A stretch of 64,000 nt of DNA from Variovorax sp. ZS18.2.2 (lineage in GTDB: Bacteria > Pseudomonadota > Gammaproteobacteria > Burkholderiales > Burkholderiaceae_C), in NCBI RefSeq assembly GCF_024701975.1, contig NZ_JANLNM010000001.1, forward strand, positions 868,001 through 932,000. Direction: 5' to 3'. The notes beneath the pieces were generated by a model that was not told the origin of the DNA, did not search any database, and worked only from the letters and a program-made list of their open reading frames with translations. The position numbers and the translations under genes were made by a program. Shown here piece by piece: positions 32,307 to 42,184 of the stretch (positions are counted from its first letter, which is position 1; each line of letters starts with the position of its first letter).

Positions 32307-32431
32307 TGACATGGTCATGTGCTAGGTAAAAACAGTTGTTGCAGAAACCGGGGTAGGCGCGCGCTGACAGACTTCATGGGGCCCTCAGGAGGAACATCTC
32401 CTGACCGCACTCTTGCGGCAAGGAGCATGAA

Positions 32432-32716
32432 ATGACCTTCGACTTCTTGTTTCGTCCCAGCCATACCGCGTACCTCAAAAGGGCTTCGGCATTGCTCGAG
32501 GAAGCGCAGATGGCGCGCATCGAACACCAGGCGGCCGCGGAGCATCACAGCGCACTGGCGCGGATGTATGCCGAGCGTGTCAGGCGGCTCGAGAACGAGC
32601 TCTATAGGCCCCCGCGGGGTGCGGAGCACGGGCCTGCCGATGTCCTTGCGGACGACCGGCCCCAGCTGTATTCGCTGGATGGCAACCGCAAGCCGGGCTT
32701 GACCTCCGCGACCTGA
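32432..32716 (+). CDS. Small hypothetical coiled-coil protein
   Basis: 94 aa. AAGGAG lies eight bases upstream of the ATG. After MTFDFLFRPSHTAYL a helical segment rich in Ala, Glu and Arg (RASALLEEAQMARIEHQAAAE, ARMYAERVRRLENELYR) is likely a coiled coil. No signal peptide. Family unknown. The next small ORF starts 88 bp downstream. Confidence 0.6.
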   Translation: MTFDFLFRPSHTAYLKRASALLEEAQMARIEHQAAAEHHSALARMYAERVRRLENELYRPPRGAEHGPADVLADDRPQLYSLDGNRKPGLTSAT

Positions 32717-32803
32717 TGGCCGTCCCTATCCCGGGCATGAATATTGTCAAACCCGCGGCACACGCAGACGCGGCACCATCAGGACTCACTGTTGGAGAGT
32801 CGC

Positions 32804-32881
32804 ATGAAGACGTTGAGAAAAATCATTGGTGGGGCCATCTCGCTGGCCGGTGCCGTGGTGATCGTCGCGCAGCACTTGTGA
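32804..32881 (+). CDS. 25-aa single-membrane-span miniprotein
   Basis: ATG at 32804 with GGAG seven bases upstream; 25 codons then TGA. MKTLRKIIGG gives a positively charged start and AISLAGAVVIVAQHL a hydrophobic span, the layout of small inner-membrane proteins. A longer overlapping frame (32716-32922) looks random. Support is only the ribosome site and composition. Confidence 0.4.
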   Translation: MKTLRKIIGGAISLAGAVVIVAQHL

Positions 32882-33172
32882 GGAGCCTGGAAGAACCCGT
32901 CGAGAAAGTCGATTGCGGATGACTTTCGGCACTGGCGAGCGACCCGGCGTCTCACTAATCTTGTTACCTTGATTGCGGGGCGGGCAACCGGTTTTCAGCC
33001 CGGCTTAAGGTTGGAGAACGATACTGAATCTTGACGGTCTTCCGGCGTTGGTAGAGGTCGCTTCTGCATCCGCTTTTGCACCCGCTCATCGAGTGGTTCC
33101 TCGAGGCTGAAGGTCGTCAAGATTTCTTTTTCCGCGCCCACGCATCTCATCAAGCGTCCAGGATTCAAGAAG

Positions 33173-33391
33173 ATGCGCCACACGTTGTTGCACTACCTCT
33201 CCACGCAGCGATTGCCCGCCACTGTCGCAGGCGCGCAGGGCATTGCCGCTGTGCAGGCCCTGCTGCAGGAGGGCTGCGTAAAGGCTGTGCTTCCACAGAC
33301 ACGCTCCGCAGGCCCCGGCGTGCCGGTGGCAACAGTCACCGAACTCACCCGGCTCGGTCACCGCGCGCTGCGCCGCTTCAGCGGCGCTTGA
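33173..33391 (+). CDS. Small hypothetical protein
   Basis: 72 aa, MRHTLLHYLSTQRLPATVAG onward. Balanced composition (LLQEGCVKAVLPQTRSAG, VATVTELTRLGHRALRRFSGA) suggests real coding, but the ribosome site is weak. Convergent with the ferritin-like gene, 18 bp away. No family recognised. Confidence 0.4.
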   Translation: MRHTLLHYLSTQRLPATVAGAQGIAAVQALLQEGCVKAVLPQTRSAGPGVPVATVTELTRLGHRALRRFSGA

Positions 33392-33409
33392 AACCGTGAG
33401 GCATCGCAG

Positions 33410-34231
33410 CTAGCGCAGGAACACGTGCTGCATGAACTGCTTGATCGGGTACTGGATCACCGTCTGCACCCGGGCCGGCAGCTCCAGCGGCCGCATCAGC
33501 ATCTTGAGCGTGCTGCCGGCGCTCAGGTTGGTGCGGATGGTGCTGTTCATGCGCGCGCTCAGCTGCTGCACATAGGCCGTGTCGTCGGCGCGATGGGGCG
33601 CCCGGGCCTTCACGACGTGGCGGATCGCGCAGTCCGCGTCCTCGCTCTTGAGTTCCAGCGTGCGCCGGCCGATGGTGCCGACCACGCGGAAGCGGCTGAG
33701 TTTTTCCTGCTCGCGATAGCGGCGAAAGAACCGGTAGAAGTGCTTGTAGTGGTTGACCTCGTCGGTCGCGATGCGGGTGGCCAGGTCGTGGAGCACGGGC
33801 TCGTCGGTGGCGCGGGCCATGGCGCGGTAGTAGGTGGCGGTGCCGGTCTCGACCACGCAGCGCGCGGTCATCTCCAGGGCACGGGTCGGGGCCAGCAGCT
33901 CGACCTTGCAGTAGGTCGCGTATTCCTCCAGAAAGCCGCGGTAGGCCGTGTCCCACTCGAATTCGGGCCACACGTGGCGCACATAGGAGCGCAGGGCCTG
34001 GCCGTGCTGAAGCTCCTCGGGCTCCCAGTGGTTGGAGAGCCATTCGGTGACTTCGTCGTCGCCGCGGAAGAAATCGACCAGGTTGTGCGTGTACAGGTCC
34101 GAGCCGCTTTCGATGAACGAGGCGGAGGTCACGAGATAGAAAAGGTTCTCGTCCGGACGCACCTTGTCGAGCGCGATGCGCGAGAAATCGAGGTCCTCGA
34201 TCTTCCAGTGTTCGGCCTCAAGACCTGCCAT
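33410..34231 (-). CDS. Ferritin-like di-iron protein
   Basis: 273 aa from the ATG at 34231, with AAGGAG eight bases upstream. Two helices carry EExxH-type iron ligands: EELQH (in EPEELQHGQALR) and DEVNH (in TDEVNHYKHF), with VETGTATYYRAMA and LVTSASFIESGSDLYTH supplying the other acidic positions. This four-helix arrangement resembles acyl-ACP desaturase and related di-iron oxidases. The C-terminal ~80 residues are predicted helical and non-metal. Substrate unknown; it is divergent from alaS but functional linkage is not evident. Confidence 0.7.
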   Translation of the reverse strand: MAGLEAEHWKIEDLDFSRIALDKVRPDENLFYLVTSASFIESGSDLYTHNLVDFFRGDDEVTEWLSNHWEPEELQHGQALRSYVRHVWPEFEWDTAYRGFLEEYATYCKVELLAPTRALEMTARCVVETGTATYYRAMARATDEPVLHDLATRIATDEVNHYKHFYRFFRRYREQEKLSRFRVVGTIGRRTLELKSEDADCAIRHVVKARAPHRADDTAYVQQLSARMNSTIRTNLSAGSTLKMLMRPLELPARVQTVIQYPIKQFMQHVFLR

Positions 34232-34377
34232 GCGGACTCCTTGATTCATGTTGTGCATATGAATAGGACGGGGCTCGCCGCGTTTGGTTCGGCCGCGCGG
34301 GCGCCAGGGTGCATATTAGCCGCGGCGCCCCGATCGCGCCGTTGGCCCCGGGGCGGCCCGGGCGCCATGGGCAAACC

Positions 34378-34383
34378 TATAAT
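34378..34383 (+). promoter_or_regulatory. -10 element upstream of alaS
   Basis: Exact TATAAT about 100 bp before the alaS start; no good -35 at 17 bp (GC-rich), so the promoter may rely on other contacts. Confidence 0.4.
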
Positions 34384-34485
34384 CGTTTGTTCAAGCAAAT
34401 CAAGCAGTTAGGTCGGCTCGACGCAGTGGTTTCGACGAGAGGTCGCCATCGCCAGGCCGCCCTCGACAGAAGACGAAATCCAAAG

Positions 34486-37110
34486 ATGAGCCAGCCCACA
34501 ATCACGGTCGCGGACATCCGCAAGACCTTTCTCGATTTCTTTGCCTCCAAGGGCCACACGGTGGTGCCCTCCAGCTCGCTGGTGCCGGGCAACGACCCGA
34601 CCCTCATGTTCACCAACTCGGGCATGGTCCAGTTCAAGGACGTGTTCCTCGGCGAAGACAAGCGCAACTACGTGCGCGCCGCCTCGGTCCAGGCGTGCCT
34701 TCGCGCCGGCGGCAAGCACAACGACCTCGAGAACGTGGGCTACACCGCCCGCCATCACACCTTCTTCGAGATGCTGGGCAACTGGAGCTTCGGCGACTAC
34801 TTCAAGCGCGAATCGCTCACCTGGGCCTTCGAACTCCTGACCAAGGTCTACAAGCTCCCGGCCGAAAAACTCTGGGCCACCGTCTACATCGAGGATGACG
34901 AGGCCTACGACATCTGGACCAAGGAAATCGGCCTGCCGCCCGAGCGCGTCGTGCGCATCGGCGACAACAAGGGCGGCCGCTACATGTCCGACAACTTCTG
35001 GATGATGGCCGACACGGGCCCCTGCGGCCCGTGCTCCGAGATCTTCTACGACCACGGCCCCGAGATCCCCGGCGGCCCGCCCGGCAGCCCCGATGAAGAC
35101 GGCGACCGCTACATCGAGATCTGGAACAACGTGTTCATGCAGTTCGACATGCAGCCCGACGGCTCGGTCAAGAAGCTGCCCGCACCTTGCGTCGACACCG
35201 GCATGGGCCTGGAGCGCCTGGCCGCGATCCTGCAGCACGTGCACAGCAACTACGAAATCGACATCTTCGATGCGCTCATCAAGGCCGCAGCACGCGAGAC
35301 GGGCGAGAAAGACCTGGGCAACAACTCGCTGCGTGTGATCGCCGACCACATCCGCGCCACTTCGTTCCTGGTGGCCGACGGTGTGATCCCGTCCAACGAA
35401 GGCCGCGGCTACGTGCAGCGCCGCATCATTCGCCGCGCGATCCGCCACGGCTACAAGCTGGGCCAGAAGAAACCCTTCTTCCACAAGCTGGTGCCCGACC
35501 TCGTGAAGCTGATGGGCGACGCGTATCCCAAGCTCGTGGCCGACGAGAAAAAGATCACCGAGACTTTGAAGGTCGAAGAAGAAGGCTTCTTCCGAACCAT
35601 TGCCAACGGCATGGCTATCCTCGAAGGCGAGTTGCACGAAGGCGTGAAAACGTTGTCGGGTAAGGTGGCTTTCACACTGCATGACACCTTCGGTTTTCCG
35701 CTTGATCTGACGCAAGACGTTTGTCGTGAACGCGGAGTTGCGGTCGACGAGGCCGGCTTCTGGGCGGAAATGGAGGCGCAGAAGGAGAAGGGCCGGGGTG
35801 GAAGTAATTTCCAGCAGAAGCGCAAGGTCGAATACACCGGCGCAGGCAACACCTTCACCGGCTACGAACACCTCGAAGAAAGCGCCAAGGTCGTCGCGCT
35901 GTACTTCGAAGGCGCTGCTGTCAACGAGCTGAAGGAAGGCCAGCCCGGCATCGTCGTGCTCGACACCACGCCTTTCTATGCAGAGAGCGGCGGCCAGGTC
36001 GGCGACCAGGGCGTGCTCAGCGCCGAAGGCGTGCAGTTCGGCGTCGACGACACGCAAAAAATCAAGGCCGACGTGTTCGGCCACCACGGCACGCAGACCC
36101 AGGGCACGCTCAAGGTCGGCGACGCGGTCAAGGCCGCGGTCGACGGCGAGCGCCGCAACGCGACCATGCGCAATCACTCGGTCACCCACCTGATGCACAA
36201 GGCCCTGCGCGAAGTGCTCGGCGACCACGTGCAGCAGAAGGGCTCGCTGGTCGATGCCGACAAGACGCGCTTCGACTTCGCGCACAACGCACCCGTCACG
36301 CGTGACCAGATCCTGGAGATCGAGAAGCGCGTGAACGCCGAAGTGCTGGCCAACGTCGCCACGCAGGCGCGTGTGATGGACATGGAATCGGCCCAGAAGA
36401 CCGGCGCGATGATGCTGTTCGGCGAGAAGTACGGCGAGACCGTGCGCGTGCTCGACATCGGCACCAGCCGCGAACTGTGCGGCGGCACGCATGTCGGCCG
36501 CACCGGCGACATCGGCCTCTTCAAGATTGTCAGCGAAGGCGGCGTGGCCGCCGGCGTGCGTCGCATCGAGGCCGTCACGGGCGCCAACGCGCTCACCTAC
36601 CTGCAGGACCTCGAATCGACCGTGCAGAGCGTGGCCGCCACGCTCAAGTCGCCGACCGCCGAGCTGCAGGGCCGGCTCACGCAGGTGCTCGAACAGGTGA
36701 GGGCGCTGGAGCGCGAAGTGGGTTCGCTCAAGGGCAAGCTCGCATCGTCCAAGGGCGACGAGCTCATTGCTCAGGCCGTGGATATCAACGGCATCAAGGT
36801 GCTCGCCGCCAAGCTGGACGGCGCCGACGCCAAGACGCTGCGCGACACCATGGACAAGCTCAAGGACAAGCTCAAGACCGCCATCATCGTGCTGGCCGCC
36901 GTCGACGGCGACAAGGTGCAGATCGCGGCCGGCGTCACCGCCGACACCGTGGGCAAGGCCAAGGCCGGCGAGCTGGTCAACTTCGTGGCGCAGCAGGTCG
37001 GCGGCAAGGGCGGCGGCAAGGCCGACATGGCCATGGCCGGCGGCACCGATGCGGCGGGCGTGCCTGCCGCGCTGAAGTCGGTTCAGGGCTGGGTCGCGGA
37101 ACGCGTCTAG
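34486..37110 (+). CDS. alaS: Alanyl-tRNA synthetase
   Basis: 874 aa, normal length. Charges tRNA-Ala. Class II catalytic core at the N-terminus ([68 protein letters not shown]), tRNA-recognition helices, editing domain with [11 protein letters not shown] and [13 protein letters not shown] zinc ligands, and a C-terminal DHHA1 domain ([13 protein letters not shown].. [13 protein letters not shown]). Start at [11 protein letters not shown]; the frame is open further upstream but without homology. Confidence 0.98.
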   Translation: MSQPTITVADIRKTFLDFFASKGHTVVPSSSLVPGNDPTLMFTNSGMVQFKDVFLGEDKRNYVRAASVQACLRAGGKHNDLENVGYTARHHTFFEMLGNWSFGDYFKRESLTWAFELLTKVYKLPAEKLWATVYIEDDEAYDIWTKEIGLPPERVVRIGDNKGGRYMSDNFWMMADTGPCGPCSEIFYDHGPEIPGGPPGSPDEDGDRYIEIWNNVFMQFDMQPDGSVKKLPAPCVDTGMGLERLAAILQHVHSNYEIDIFDALIKAAARETGEKDLGNNSLRVIADHIRATSFLVADGVIPSNEGRGYVQRRIIRRAIRHGYKLGQKKPFFHKLVPDLVKLMGDAYPKLVADEKKITETLKVEEEGFFRTIANGMAILEGELHEGVKTLSGKVAFTLHDTFGFPLDLTQDVCRERGVAVDEAGFWAEMEAQKEKGRGGSNFQQKRKVEYTGAGNTFTGYEHLEESAKVVALYFEGAAVNELKEGQPGIVVLDTTPFYAESGGQVGDQGVLSAEGVQFGVDDTQKIKADVFGHHGTQTQGTLKVGDAVKAAVDGERRNATMRNHSVTHLMHKALREVLGDHVQQKGSLVDADKTRFDFAHNAPVTRDQILEIEKRVNAEVLANVATQARVMDMESAQKTGAMMLFGEKYGETVRVLDIGTSRELCGGTHVGRTGDIGLFKIVSEGGVAAGVRRIEAVTGANALTYLQDLESTVQSVAATLKSPTAELQGRLTQVLEQVRALEREVGSLKGKLASSKGDELIAQAVDINGIKVLAAKLDGADAKTLRDTMDKLKDKLKTAIIVLAAVDGDKVQIAAGVTADTVGKAKAGELVNFVAQQVGGKGGGKADMAMAGGTDAAGVPAALKSVQGWVAERV

Positions 37111-37117
37111 GATGAAA

Positions 37118-37222
37118 CTTACCCCCAGTCTTCGCGCACTTCGTGTCGCTTCGCCAACCCCCTTTCAGGGGGCGACACTGGCGGCCCGGCAAAGCCGGTT
37201 CCGCGGTGTCTCCCGACTGAAT
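37118..37222. repeat. Possible Comamonadaceae intergenic repeat
   Basis: Between alaS and the panE-like gene: CCCCCAGTCTTCGCGCAC.. CCCCCTTTCAGGGGG hairpin.. GGCGGCCCGGCAAAGCCGG. I remember near-identical strings being scattered through Variovorax/Acidovorax genomes, but only one copy is in this window. Confidence 0.4.
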
Positions 37223-37273
37223 CACGGCAGTTTCATGCGTCGTGGCTCACGCGCAGCGTGATGGAAAACTGAG

Positions 37274-38290
37274 ATGACAGACGCATTGCGAGGCGAAGTG
37301 CTCGTGATGGGCGCGGGCACCATCGGCTGCTACATCGGCGGCCGGCTCGCCGCGGCGGGCGTGCCCGTCACTTTCGTCGGACGGCCCCGCGTGCTCAAGA
37401 AGCTCGCGGACCACGGCCTCTCGCTCAGCGACCTCGACGGCGCGAAGCATCACATCCTGCCTTCGGCGCTGCGCCTGTGCGAGCAGGTGCCCGCCGGTGC
37501 AAAGCCTGCGCTGGTGCTGCTTTGCGTGAAGAGCGGCGCCACCGCCGAAGCTGCGCGCGAACTGGCGTTCTCGCTGCCCGCGGGCACCACGGTCGTCTCG
37601 CTGCAGAACGGCATCTCCAACAGCGCCGCCGCATCGCAGGCCGGCCCGTCGCTCAACGTGCTGCCGGGCATGGTGCCCTACAACGTCGCCGAGATCGGCG
37701 AGGGCGCCTTCCATCGCGGCACGCCCGGCCGGCTCGCCGCGAAGGACGATGCGGCGCTGCGCCCCTGGCTGCCCGTGTTCGAACGCGCCGGCGTGCCGCT
37801 CGATGTGCATGCCGACCTGCTGCCGGTGCAGTGGGGCAAGCTGCTGCTGAACCTCAACAACCCGGTCAACGCGCTCTCGGGCCTGCCGCTGCGCGAGGAG
37901 CTGATGCATCGCGGCTACCGCCAGTGCTTCGCGGCGCTCATCGACGAAACGCTTGGCGTGCTCGGTGTGAGCGGCATCGTGCCCGCGCAGGTGGCGGCCG
38001 TGCCGGCGCAGCGACTGCCCGGCCTGCTGCGCTTGCCCGACTGGCTCTTTCGCATCGTCGCGGCGCGCATGCTGCGCATCGATGCCAAGGCGCGCTCCAG
38101 CATGGCCGACGACCTCGCGCTCGGCCGCCGCACGGAGATCGATGCGCTCAGCGGCGAGGTCGTGCGCCTCGCGCAGGAACACGGGCTGAGCGCGCCGCGC
38201 AATGCGCGCATGGTCGCGCTGCTCGAAGCTTGGCCGCAGCGGCCGGAGCGTTGGCCGGCACGCCAATTGCAGGACGCTCTCGGCCTGTAG
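37274..38290 (+). CDS. 2-dehydropantoate 2-reductase family protein
   Basis: 338 aa. N-terminal Rossmann domain with [24 protein letters not shown], then SLQNGISN and the C-terminal domain with [16 protein letters not shown] (catalytic Lys) as in ApbA/PanE. It reduces ketopantoate with NADPH, but many genomes carry several paralogues with other 2-oxo acid substrates. It is 53 bp before the dadA-like gene on the same strand. Confidence 0.85.
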   Translation: MTDALRGEVLVMGAGTIGCYIGGRLAAAGVPVTFVGRPRVLKKLADHGLSLSDLDGAKHHILPSALRLCEQVPAGAKPALVLLCVKSGATAEAARELAFSLPAGTTVVSLQNGISNSAAASQAGPSLNVLPGMVPYNVAEIGEGAFHRGTPGRLAAKDDAALRPWLPVFERAGVPLDVHADLLPVQWGKLLLNLNNPVNALSGLPLREELMHRGYRQCFAALIDETLGVLGVSGIVPAQVAAVPAQRLPGLLRLPDWLFRIVAARMLRIDAKARSSMADDLALGRRTEIDALSGEVVRLAQEHGLSAPRNARMVALLEAWPQRPERWPARQLQDALGL

Positions 38291-38343
38291 CGCTTAGCCT
38301 GTACCCTCGGGCCGTTGCGGCCATCACGAAAGAGGGAGTTTTC

Positions 38344-39603
38344 ATGCAGGTCCTGATTCTCGGCAGCGGTGTCATCGGCACCTCGGTGGCGTACTACCTG
38401 GCACGCGCCGGCCATGAGGTGACGGTGCTGGAGCGCCAACCGGCCCCCGCGCTCGAAACCAGCTTCGGCAACGCGGGCGAGGTCTCGCCCGGCTACTCGG
38501 CGCCCTGGGCCGGCCCCGGCGTTCCGGTGAAGGCGATCAAGTGGATGCTGATGCAGCACAGCCCGCTGGTCGTCAAGCCCATGCTCGATCCGGCGATGTG
38601 GCGCTGGGGCCTCTCGATGCTGCGCAACTGCACCCAGGCGCGCTACGAACTCAACAAGAGCCGCATGGTGCGCCTTGCCGAATACAGCCGCGATTGCCTG
38701 AAGGCTTTGCGCGCCGACACGGGCATCCAGTACGACGAGCGCATGCAGGGCACGCTACAGCTTTTTCGCACGCAGCAGCAGCTCGACGGCACCGCGAAAG
38801 ACGTCGAAGTGCTCAAGGCTTCCGGCGTGCCCTACCAGGTGCTCGACCGTGACGGCTGTCTGCCGTACGAGCCCGCGCTCGCGGCGGTGAAGGAGAAGTT
38901 CGTCGGCGGCCTGCGCCTGCCGGGCGACGAGACCGGCGACTGCTTCAAGTTCACGCAGGCGCTGGCCAAGCTGGCGGAAGCCGCGGGCGTCACTTTCAAG
39001 TTCGGCGTGAACATCCAGGCCATCGAGCACGATGCCGCCAAGGGCGTGACCGCGGTGCGCACCGACCAGGGTAGCTTCACCGCCGACCGCTATGTGGTCG
39101 CGCTCGGTAGCTACTCGCCCGCGCTGGTCAAGCCGCTGGGCATCGACCTGCCGGTGTACCCGGTCAAGGGCTTCTCGATCACCGTGCCGATCACCGATGC
39201 GGGCGGCGCACCCGAATCCACCGTGATGGACGAGACCTTCAAGGTGGCCGTCACCCGCCTGGGCGACCGCATCCGCGTGGGCGGCACGGCGCAGCTCTCG
39301 GGCTTTGATCTGGCGCTCAACCCGCGCCGGCGCGACACGCTCGAACACGTCGTGACCGATCTCTTTCCGAAGGGCGGCAATGTGCGCGACGCCTCCTTCT
39401 GGACGGGCCTCCGCCCAATGACGCCCGACGGCACGCCGGTGATCGGCGCCACGCGCATTCCCAACCTGATGCTGAGCACCGGCCATGGCACGCTCGGCTG
39501 GACCATGGCGGCCGGCACCGGCCGCGTGATGGCCGACCTCATCGCCGGCAAGGCGCCCGAGATCGACATGGAAGGCCTGACCGTGGCGCGCTACGGCGGC
39601 TAG
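38344..39603 (+). CDS. dadA: D-amino acid dehydrogenase, DadA family
   Basis: 419 aa. FAD-binding [30 protein letters not shown] at the N-terminus, [14 protein letters not shown], and a C-terminal [14 protein letters not shown] and [12 protein letters not shown] typical of DadA. Oxidises D-amino acids (mainly D-alanine) to 2-oxo acids, feeding electrons to the quinone pool at the inner membrane. A hairpin terminator follows at 39628. Confidence 0.9.
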   Translation: MQVLILGSGVIGTSVAYYLARAGHEVTVLERQPAPALETSFGNAGEVSPGYSAPWAGPGVPVKAIKWMLMQHSPLVVKPMLDPAMWRWGLSMLRNCTQARYELNKSRMVRLAEYSRDCLKALRADTGIQYDERMQGTLQLFRTQQQLDGTAKDVEVLKASGVPYQVLDRDGCLPYEPALAAVKEKFVGGLRLPGDETGDCFKFTQALAKLAEAAGVTFKFGVNIQAIEHDAAKGVTAVRTDQGSFTADRYVVALGSYSPALVKPLGIDLPVYPVKGFSITVPITDAGGAPESTVMDETFKVAVTRLGDRIRVGGTAQLSGFDLALNPRRRDTLEHVVTDLFPKGGNVRDASFWTGLRPMTPDGTPVIGATRIPNLMLSTGHGTLGWTMAAGTGRVMADLIAGKAPEIDMEGLTVARYGG

Positions 39604-39627
39604 CAGCGCGACACCGACTCCCCGAAG

Positions 39628-39657
39628 CAGGGCGGTCCGAAAGGTCCGCCCTGTTTA
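39628..39657 (+). terminator. Terminator after dadA
   Basis: CAGGGCGG, 10-nt loop with inner CC/GG pairing, CCGCCCTG, then GTTT. Weak T-run. Confidence 0.6.
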
Positions 39658-39688
39658 CGTTGGGTTGCGATAGATAGGGTTTCTACTT

Positions 39689-39712
39689 AGTCACGAAGTT
39701 GTCTTCGTGACT
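39689..39712. promoter_or_regulatory. 10-bp inverted repeat upstream of the catabolic run
   Basis: Perfect AGTCACGAAG-TTGT-CTTCGTGACT in an AT-rich patch 70 bp before the first Bug gene. Position and symmetry fit an operator for the IclR regulator of the cluster or a leader hairpin. Confidence 0.45.
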
Positions 39713-39781
39713 ATCCTTCGTGCGTTCCATTAATAAATCATTGTTTCTCTAATGAAACAAAACGCGAACCACGACGGACCC

Positions 39782-40768
39782 ATGAAACACACACGCCGCC
39801 TTGCCATCGCAGCCGCCATTTCCGTGGCCGGCGTTTGCGCCACCAGCCTTGCCTGGGCCGAGGGCTACCCCGCCAAGCCGATCACGCTGGTCGTCGCCTA
39901 TCCGGCGGGCGGCGACACCGACGCGCTGGCGCGGCTCTTCGCCGAGAAGCTCTCGGCGCGGGTGGCGCAGCCGGTGGTGGTCGACAACCGCCCGGGCGCC
40001 AGCGGCATCATCGGCAGCGGCTACGTGTCGAAGGCGGCGCCCGATGGCTACACGCTGCTGCTCGCGCCCAGCACCTTCTCGATTGCGCAGCTGGTGCTCA
40101 AGACCAACGGCGCCTCGGGCTACGACGTGCTCGCCGGCTTCACGCCGATCGTGCAGACCGGCAGCCAGCCGCTGTTCCTGGTGGCGAGCGCCGGCAGCGG
40201 TTTCGCCAGCCTGAAGGACGCGGTCGCCGCGGCCAAGGGCGCCGGCAAGTCGCTCTCGTACGCGAGCCCGGGCAGCGGCTCGCCGATGCACATCCTGGGC
40301 GAGATGTTCGCCCGCGCATCCGGCGCGAACCTCGCGCACGTACCCTACAAGGGCGTGGCGCCCGCGGTCAACGACGTGCTGGGCGGCCATGTGCCCGTCA
40401 CCTTCATCACGCTCGGCCCGGTGGCGCCGTACTTCGCCAACGGCAAGTTGAAGCCGCTGGCCGTGGCATCGGCCCAGCGCTCGCCCCTCGCGCCCAACGT
40501 GCCAACGCTCGCCGAGCTTGGCTACAAGGACGTCGAGGTGGTCGCCTGGAACGGCCTCTGGGGCCCGCGCAATCTGCCCCCCGAGATCGTGAAGACGCTC
40601 AACAGCCACTTCAACGAAATCCTCAAGATGCCCGACATCGCCGCGCGCATGGCCGTGCTCGGCACCACGCCGGTGGGGGGCGACGCCGACGTGCTCGGCA
40701 AGACCAATGCGGCCGACTACGCGCGCTTCGGCAAGGTCATCAAGGAGCTCGGCATCCAGGCCGACTGA
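39782..40768 (+). CDS. Bug-family solute-binding protein
   Basis: 328 aa from ATG 39782 (GGA upstream); ATG 39752 is in frame but has no ribosome site. Signal peptide MKHTRRLAIAAAISVAG ending ..SLAWA. Bug motifs YPAKPITLVVAYPAGGDTDALARLFAEKL, VDNRPGASGIIGSGYV, YASPGSGSPMHILGEMF, HVPYKGVAPAVNDVLGG. First gene of the 17-kb catabolic run; presumably the periplasmic receptor for its substrate. No TctAB partner in the window. Confidence 0.9.
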   Translation: MKHTRRLAIAAAISVAGVCATSLAWAEGYPAKPITLVVAYPAGGDTDALARLFAEKLSARVAQPVVVDNRPGASGIIGSGYVSKAAPDGYTLLLAPSTFSIAQLVLKTNGASGYDVLAGFTPIVQTGSQPLFLVASAGSGFASLKDAVAAAKGAGKSLSYASPGSGSPMHILGEMFARASGANLAHVPYKGVAPAVNDVLGGHVPVTFITLGPVAPYFANGKLKPLAVASAQRSPLAPNVPTLAELGYKDVEVVAWNGLWGPRNLPPEIVKTLNSHFNEILKMPDIAARMAVLGTTPVGGDADVLGKTNAADYARFGKVIKELGIQAD

Positions 40769-40783
40769 ACGACTGAACACGCC

Positions 40784-41599
40784 ATGTCTGAACTCAAAGC
40801 CATTCCCGATCCGTCGAGCCTGCAGTCACTCTTGGCCGAACTGCCCGCGAACCTGCTGACGGGACGCCGCGTGCTCGTGACCGGCGGCGCTCGGGGCCTG
40901 GGCCTCGCGTTCGCGCAGTGCATCGCCGCGGCGGGCGCGAGCGTGGTGCTGGCCGACATCCTCGGCGAACTGGCCGAAACCGAAGCGAAGGTTCTGCGCG
41001 ATGCAGGCCGCAAGGCGCATGCGCTCACCGTCGACCTGTCGGACCCGGCTTCCATCGACGCCTGCGCTGGCGAAGCGATCCGTTTGCTCGGCGGGCTCGA
41101 CGGCCTGGTCAACAACGCCGCCATCACCAACTCGGGTGGCCGCGATGCGCACCAGCTCGAGATCGAGATGTGGGACCGCGTGATGAACGTCAATGTGCGC
41201 GGCACCTGGCTCATGGGCCGCGCCTGCCGCAACGCACTGGCCGAGAGCGGCCGCGGCGCGGTCGTCAACCTCGCCTCCGACACCGCGCTCTGGGGCGCCC
41301 CCAACCTGCTGGCCTACGCATCGAGCAAGGGCGCCGTCATTGCCATGACGCGCTCGCTGGCGCGCGAATGGGGCGGCGACAACATCACCGTCAACGCCGT
41401 GGCGCCGGGCCTCACGCTGGTCGAGGCGACCGAGTACGTGCCGATGGCGCGCCACCAGAAATACCTCGAAGGCCGCGCCATCCCGCGCGAGCAGCAGGCG
41501 GCCGATGTCTGCGGCGCCACGCTGTACCTCTTGTCCGGCCTCTCGCGGTTCGTGACGGGCCAGCTGTTGGCCGTCAACGGCGGCTTCGCGATGCACTGA
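40784..41599 (+). CDS. SDR-family oxidoreductase
   Basis: 271 aa. Cofactor motif VLVTGGARGLGLAFAQ, NNAAITNSGG, catalytic Ser in NLASDTALWG and canonical Y-A-S-S-K (AYASSKGAV). A classical NAD(P)-dependent alcohol/ketone oxidoreductase. It is the orthologue-position of PA3511 in the P. aeruginosa cluster as I remember it. Fifteen bases after the Bug stop. Confidence 0.88.
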   Translation: MSELKAIPDPSSLQSLLAELPANLLTGRRVLVTGGARGLGLAFAQCIAAAGASVVLADILGELAETEAKVLRDAGRKAHALTVDLSDPASIDACAGEAIRLLGGLDGLVNNAAITNSGGRDAHQLEIEMWDRVMNVNVRGTWLMGRACRNALAESGRGAVVNLASDTALWGAPNLLAYASSKGAVIAMTRSLAREWGGDNITVNAVAPGLTLVEATEYVPMARHQKYLEGRAIPREQQAADVCGATLYLLSGLSRFVTGQLLAVNGGFAMH

Positions 41600-41628
41600 C
41601 TGAATTTTTCCGACGAAGGAGTAAACCC

Positions 41629-42177
41629 ATGAGCGATTTGTCCGAACAACAGAAGATCAACGAGGCCGCTGGCACGACGCTGGCGCAGCCCGAAGGCACG
41701 AGCCTGGCCGAGTGGATGAACACCCGCATCGCGCGTTATGAAACCCGCAAGTACGACTGGGATGCGCTGAAGTTCCAGGCCGACTTCGACCCCAAGTTCC
41801 GCCGCGCGCAGATGCGCTACGTGGGCACCGGCGGCACCGGCGTCGCGAAGGACGTGAACACCGTGCCTTCGGAGCACTTCACCTTCTCGACCATGGTGAT
41901 CCCGGCCGGCCACGAAGGCCCGCCGCACCTGCACACCGATGTGGAGGAAGTGTTCTTCCTCATCCGCGGCAAGCTCAAGGTCGTGATCGAGAAAGACGGC
42001 GAGCGCTTCGAGACCATCATGACCGACCGCGACCTCATCTCGGTGCCGCCCGGCGTGTACCGCGAGGAGATCAACGTCGGTGATGAAGACGCGCTGATGT
42101 GCGTGATGCTCGGTGCGAAGAAGCCGATCACGCCGACGTACCCGGCCGATCACCCGCTCGCGAAGATCAAGCGCTGA
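41629..42177 (+). CDS. Cupin-domain protein with degenerate second motif
   Basis: 182 aa. Single cupin beta barrel. Motif 1 is complete: HEGPPHLHTDVEEVFFLIRG gives H-x-H and E metal ligands. Motif 2, SVPPGVYREEINVG, has Arg where the fourth metal His usually stands (PxG-x2-H-x3-N). The ~60-residue N-terminus is family-specific. Possible dioxygenase, isomerase or binding protein. Ribosome site AAGGAG upstream. Position equals PA3510. Confidence 0.8.
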   Translation: MSDLSEQQKINEAAGTTLAQPEGTSLAEWMNTRIARYETRKYDWDALKFQADFDPKFRRAQMRYVGTGGTGVAKDVNTVPSEHFTFSTMVIPAGHEGPPHLHTDVEEVFFLIRGKLKVVIEKDGERFETIMTDRDLISVPPGVYREEINVGDEDALMCVMLGAKKPITPTYPADHPLAKIKR

Positions 42178-42184
42178 GGACCGG

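Larger units (their letters stand above)
31926..32431. other. 506-bp gap before small ORF
   Basis: Starts with the terminator at 31948-31973. A 9-bp inverted repeat (GGTTTTCCA/TGGAAAACC) lies at 32268-32306. Lower GC than the flanks. No ORF with a plausible ribosome site is seen. Confidence 0.5.

Noticed and set aside
30205..33400. Genomic island integrated at tRNA-Gly
   Set aside because: No integrase gene and no repeat of the tRNA 3' end downstream; only gene-poor sequence.
39689..39712. Intrinsic terminator
   Set aside because: Perfect stem but AT-rich and without a T-run; more like an operator.
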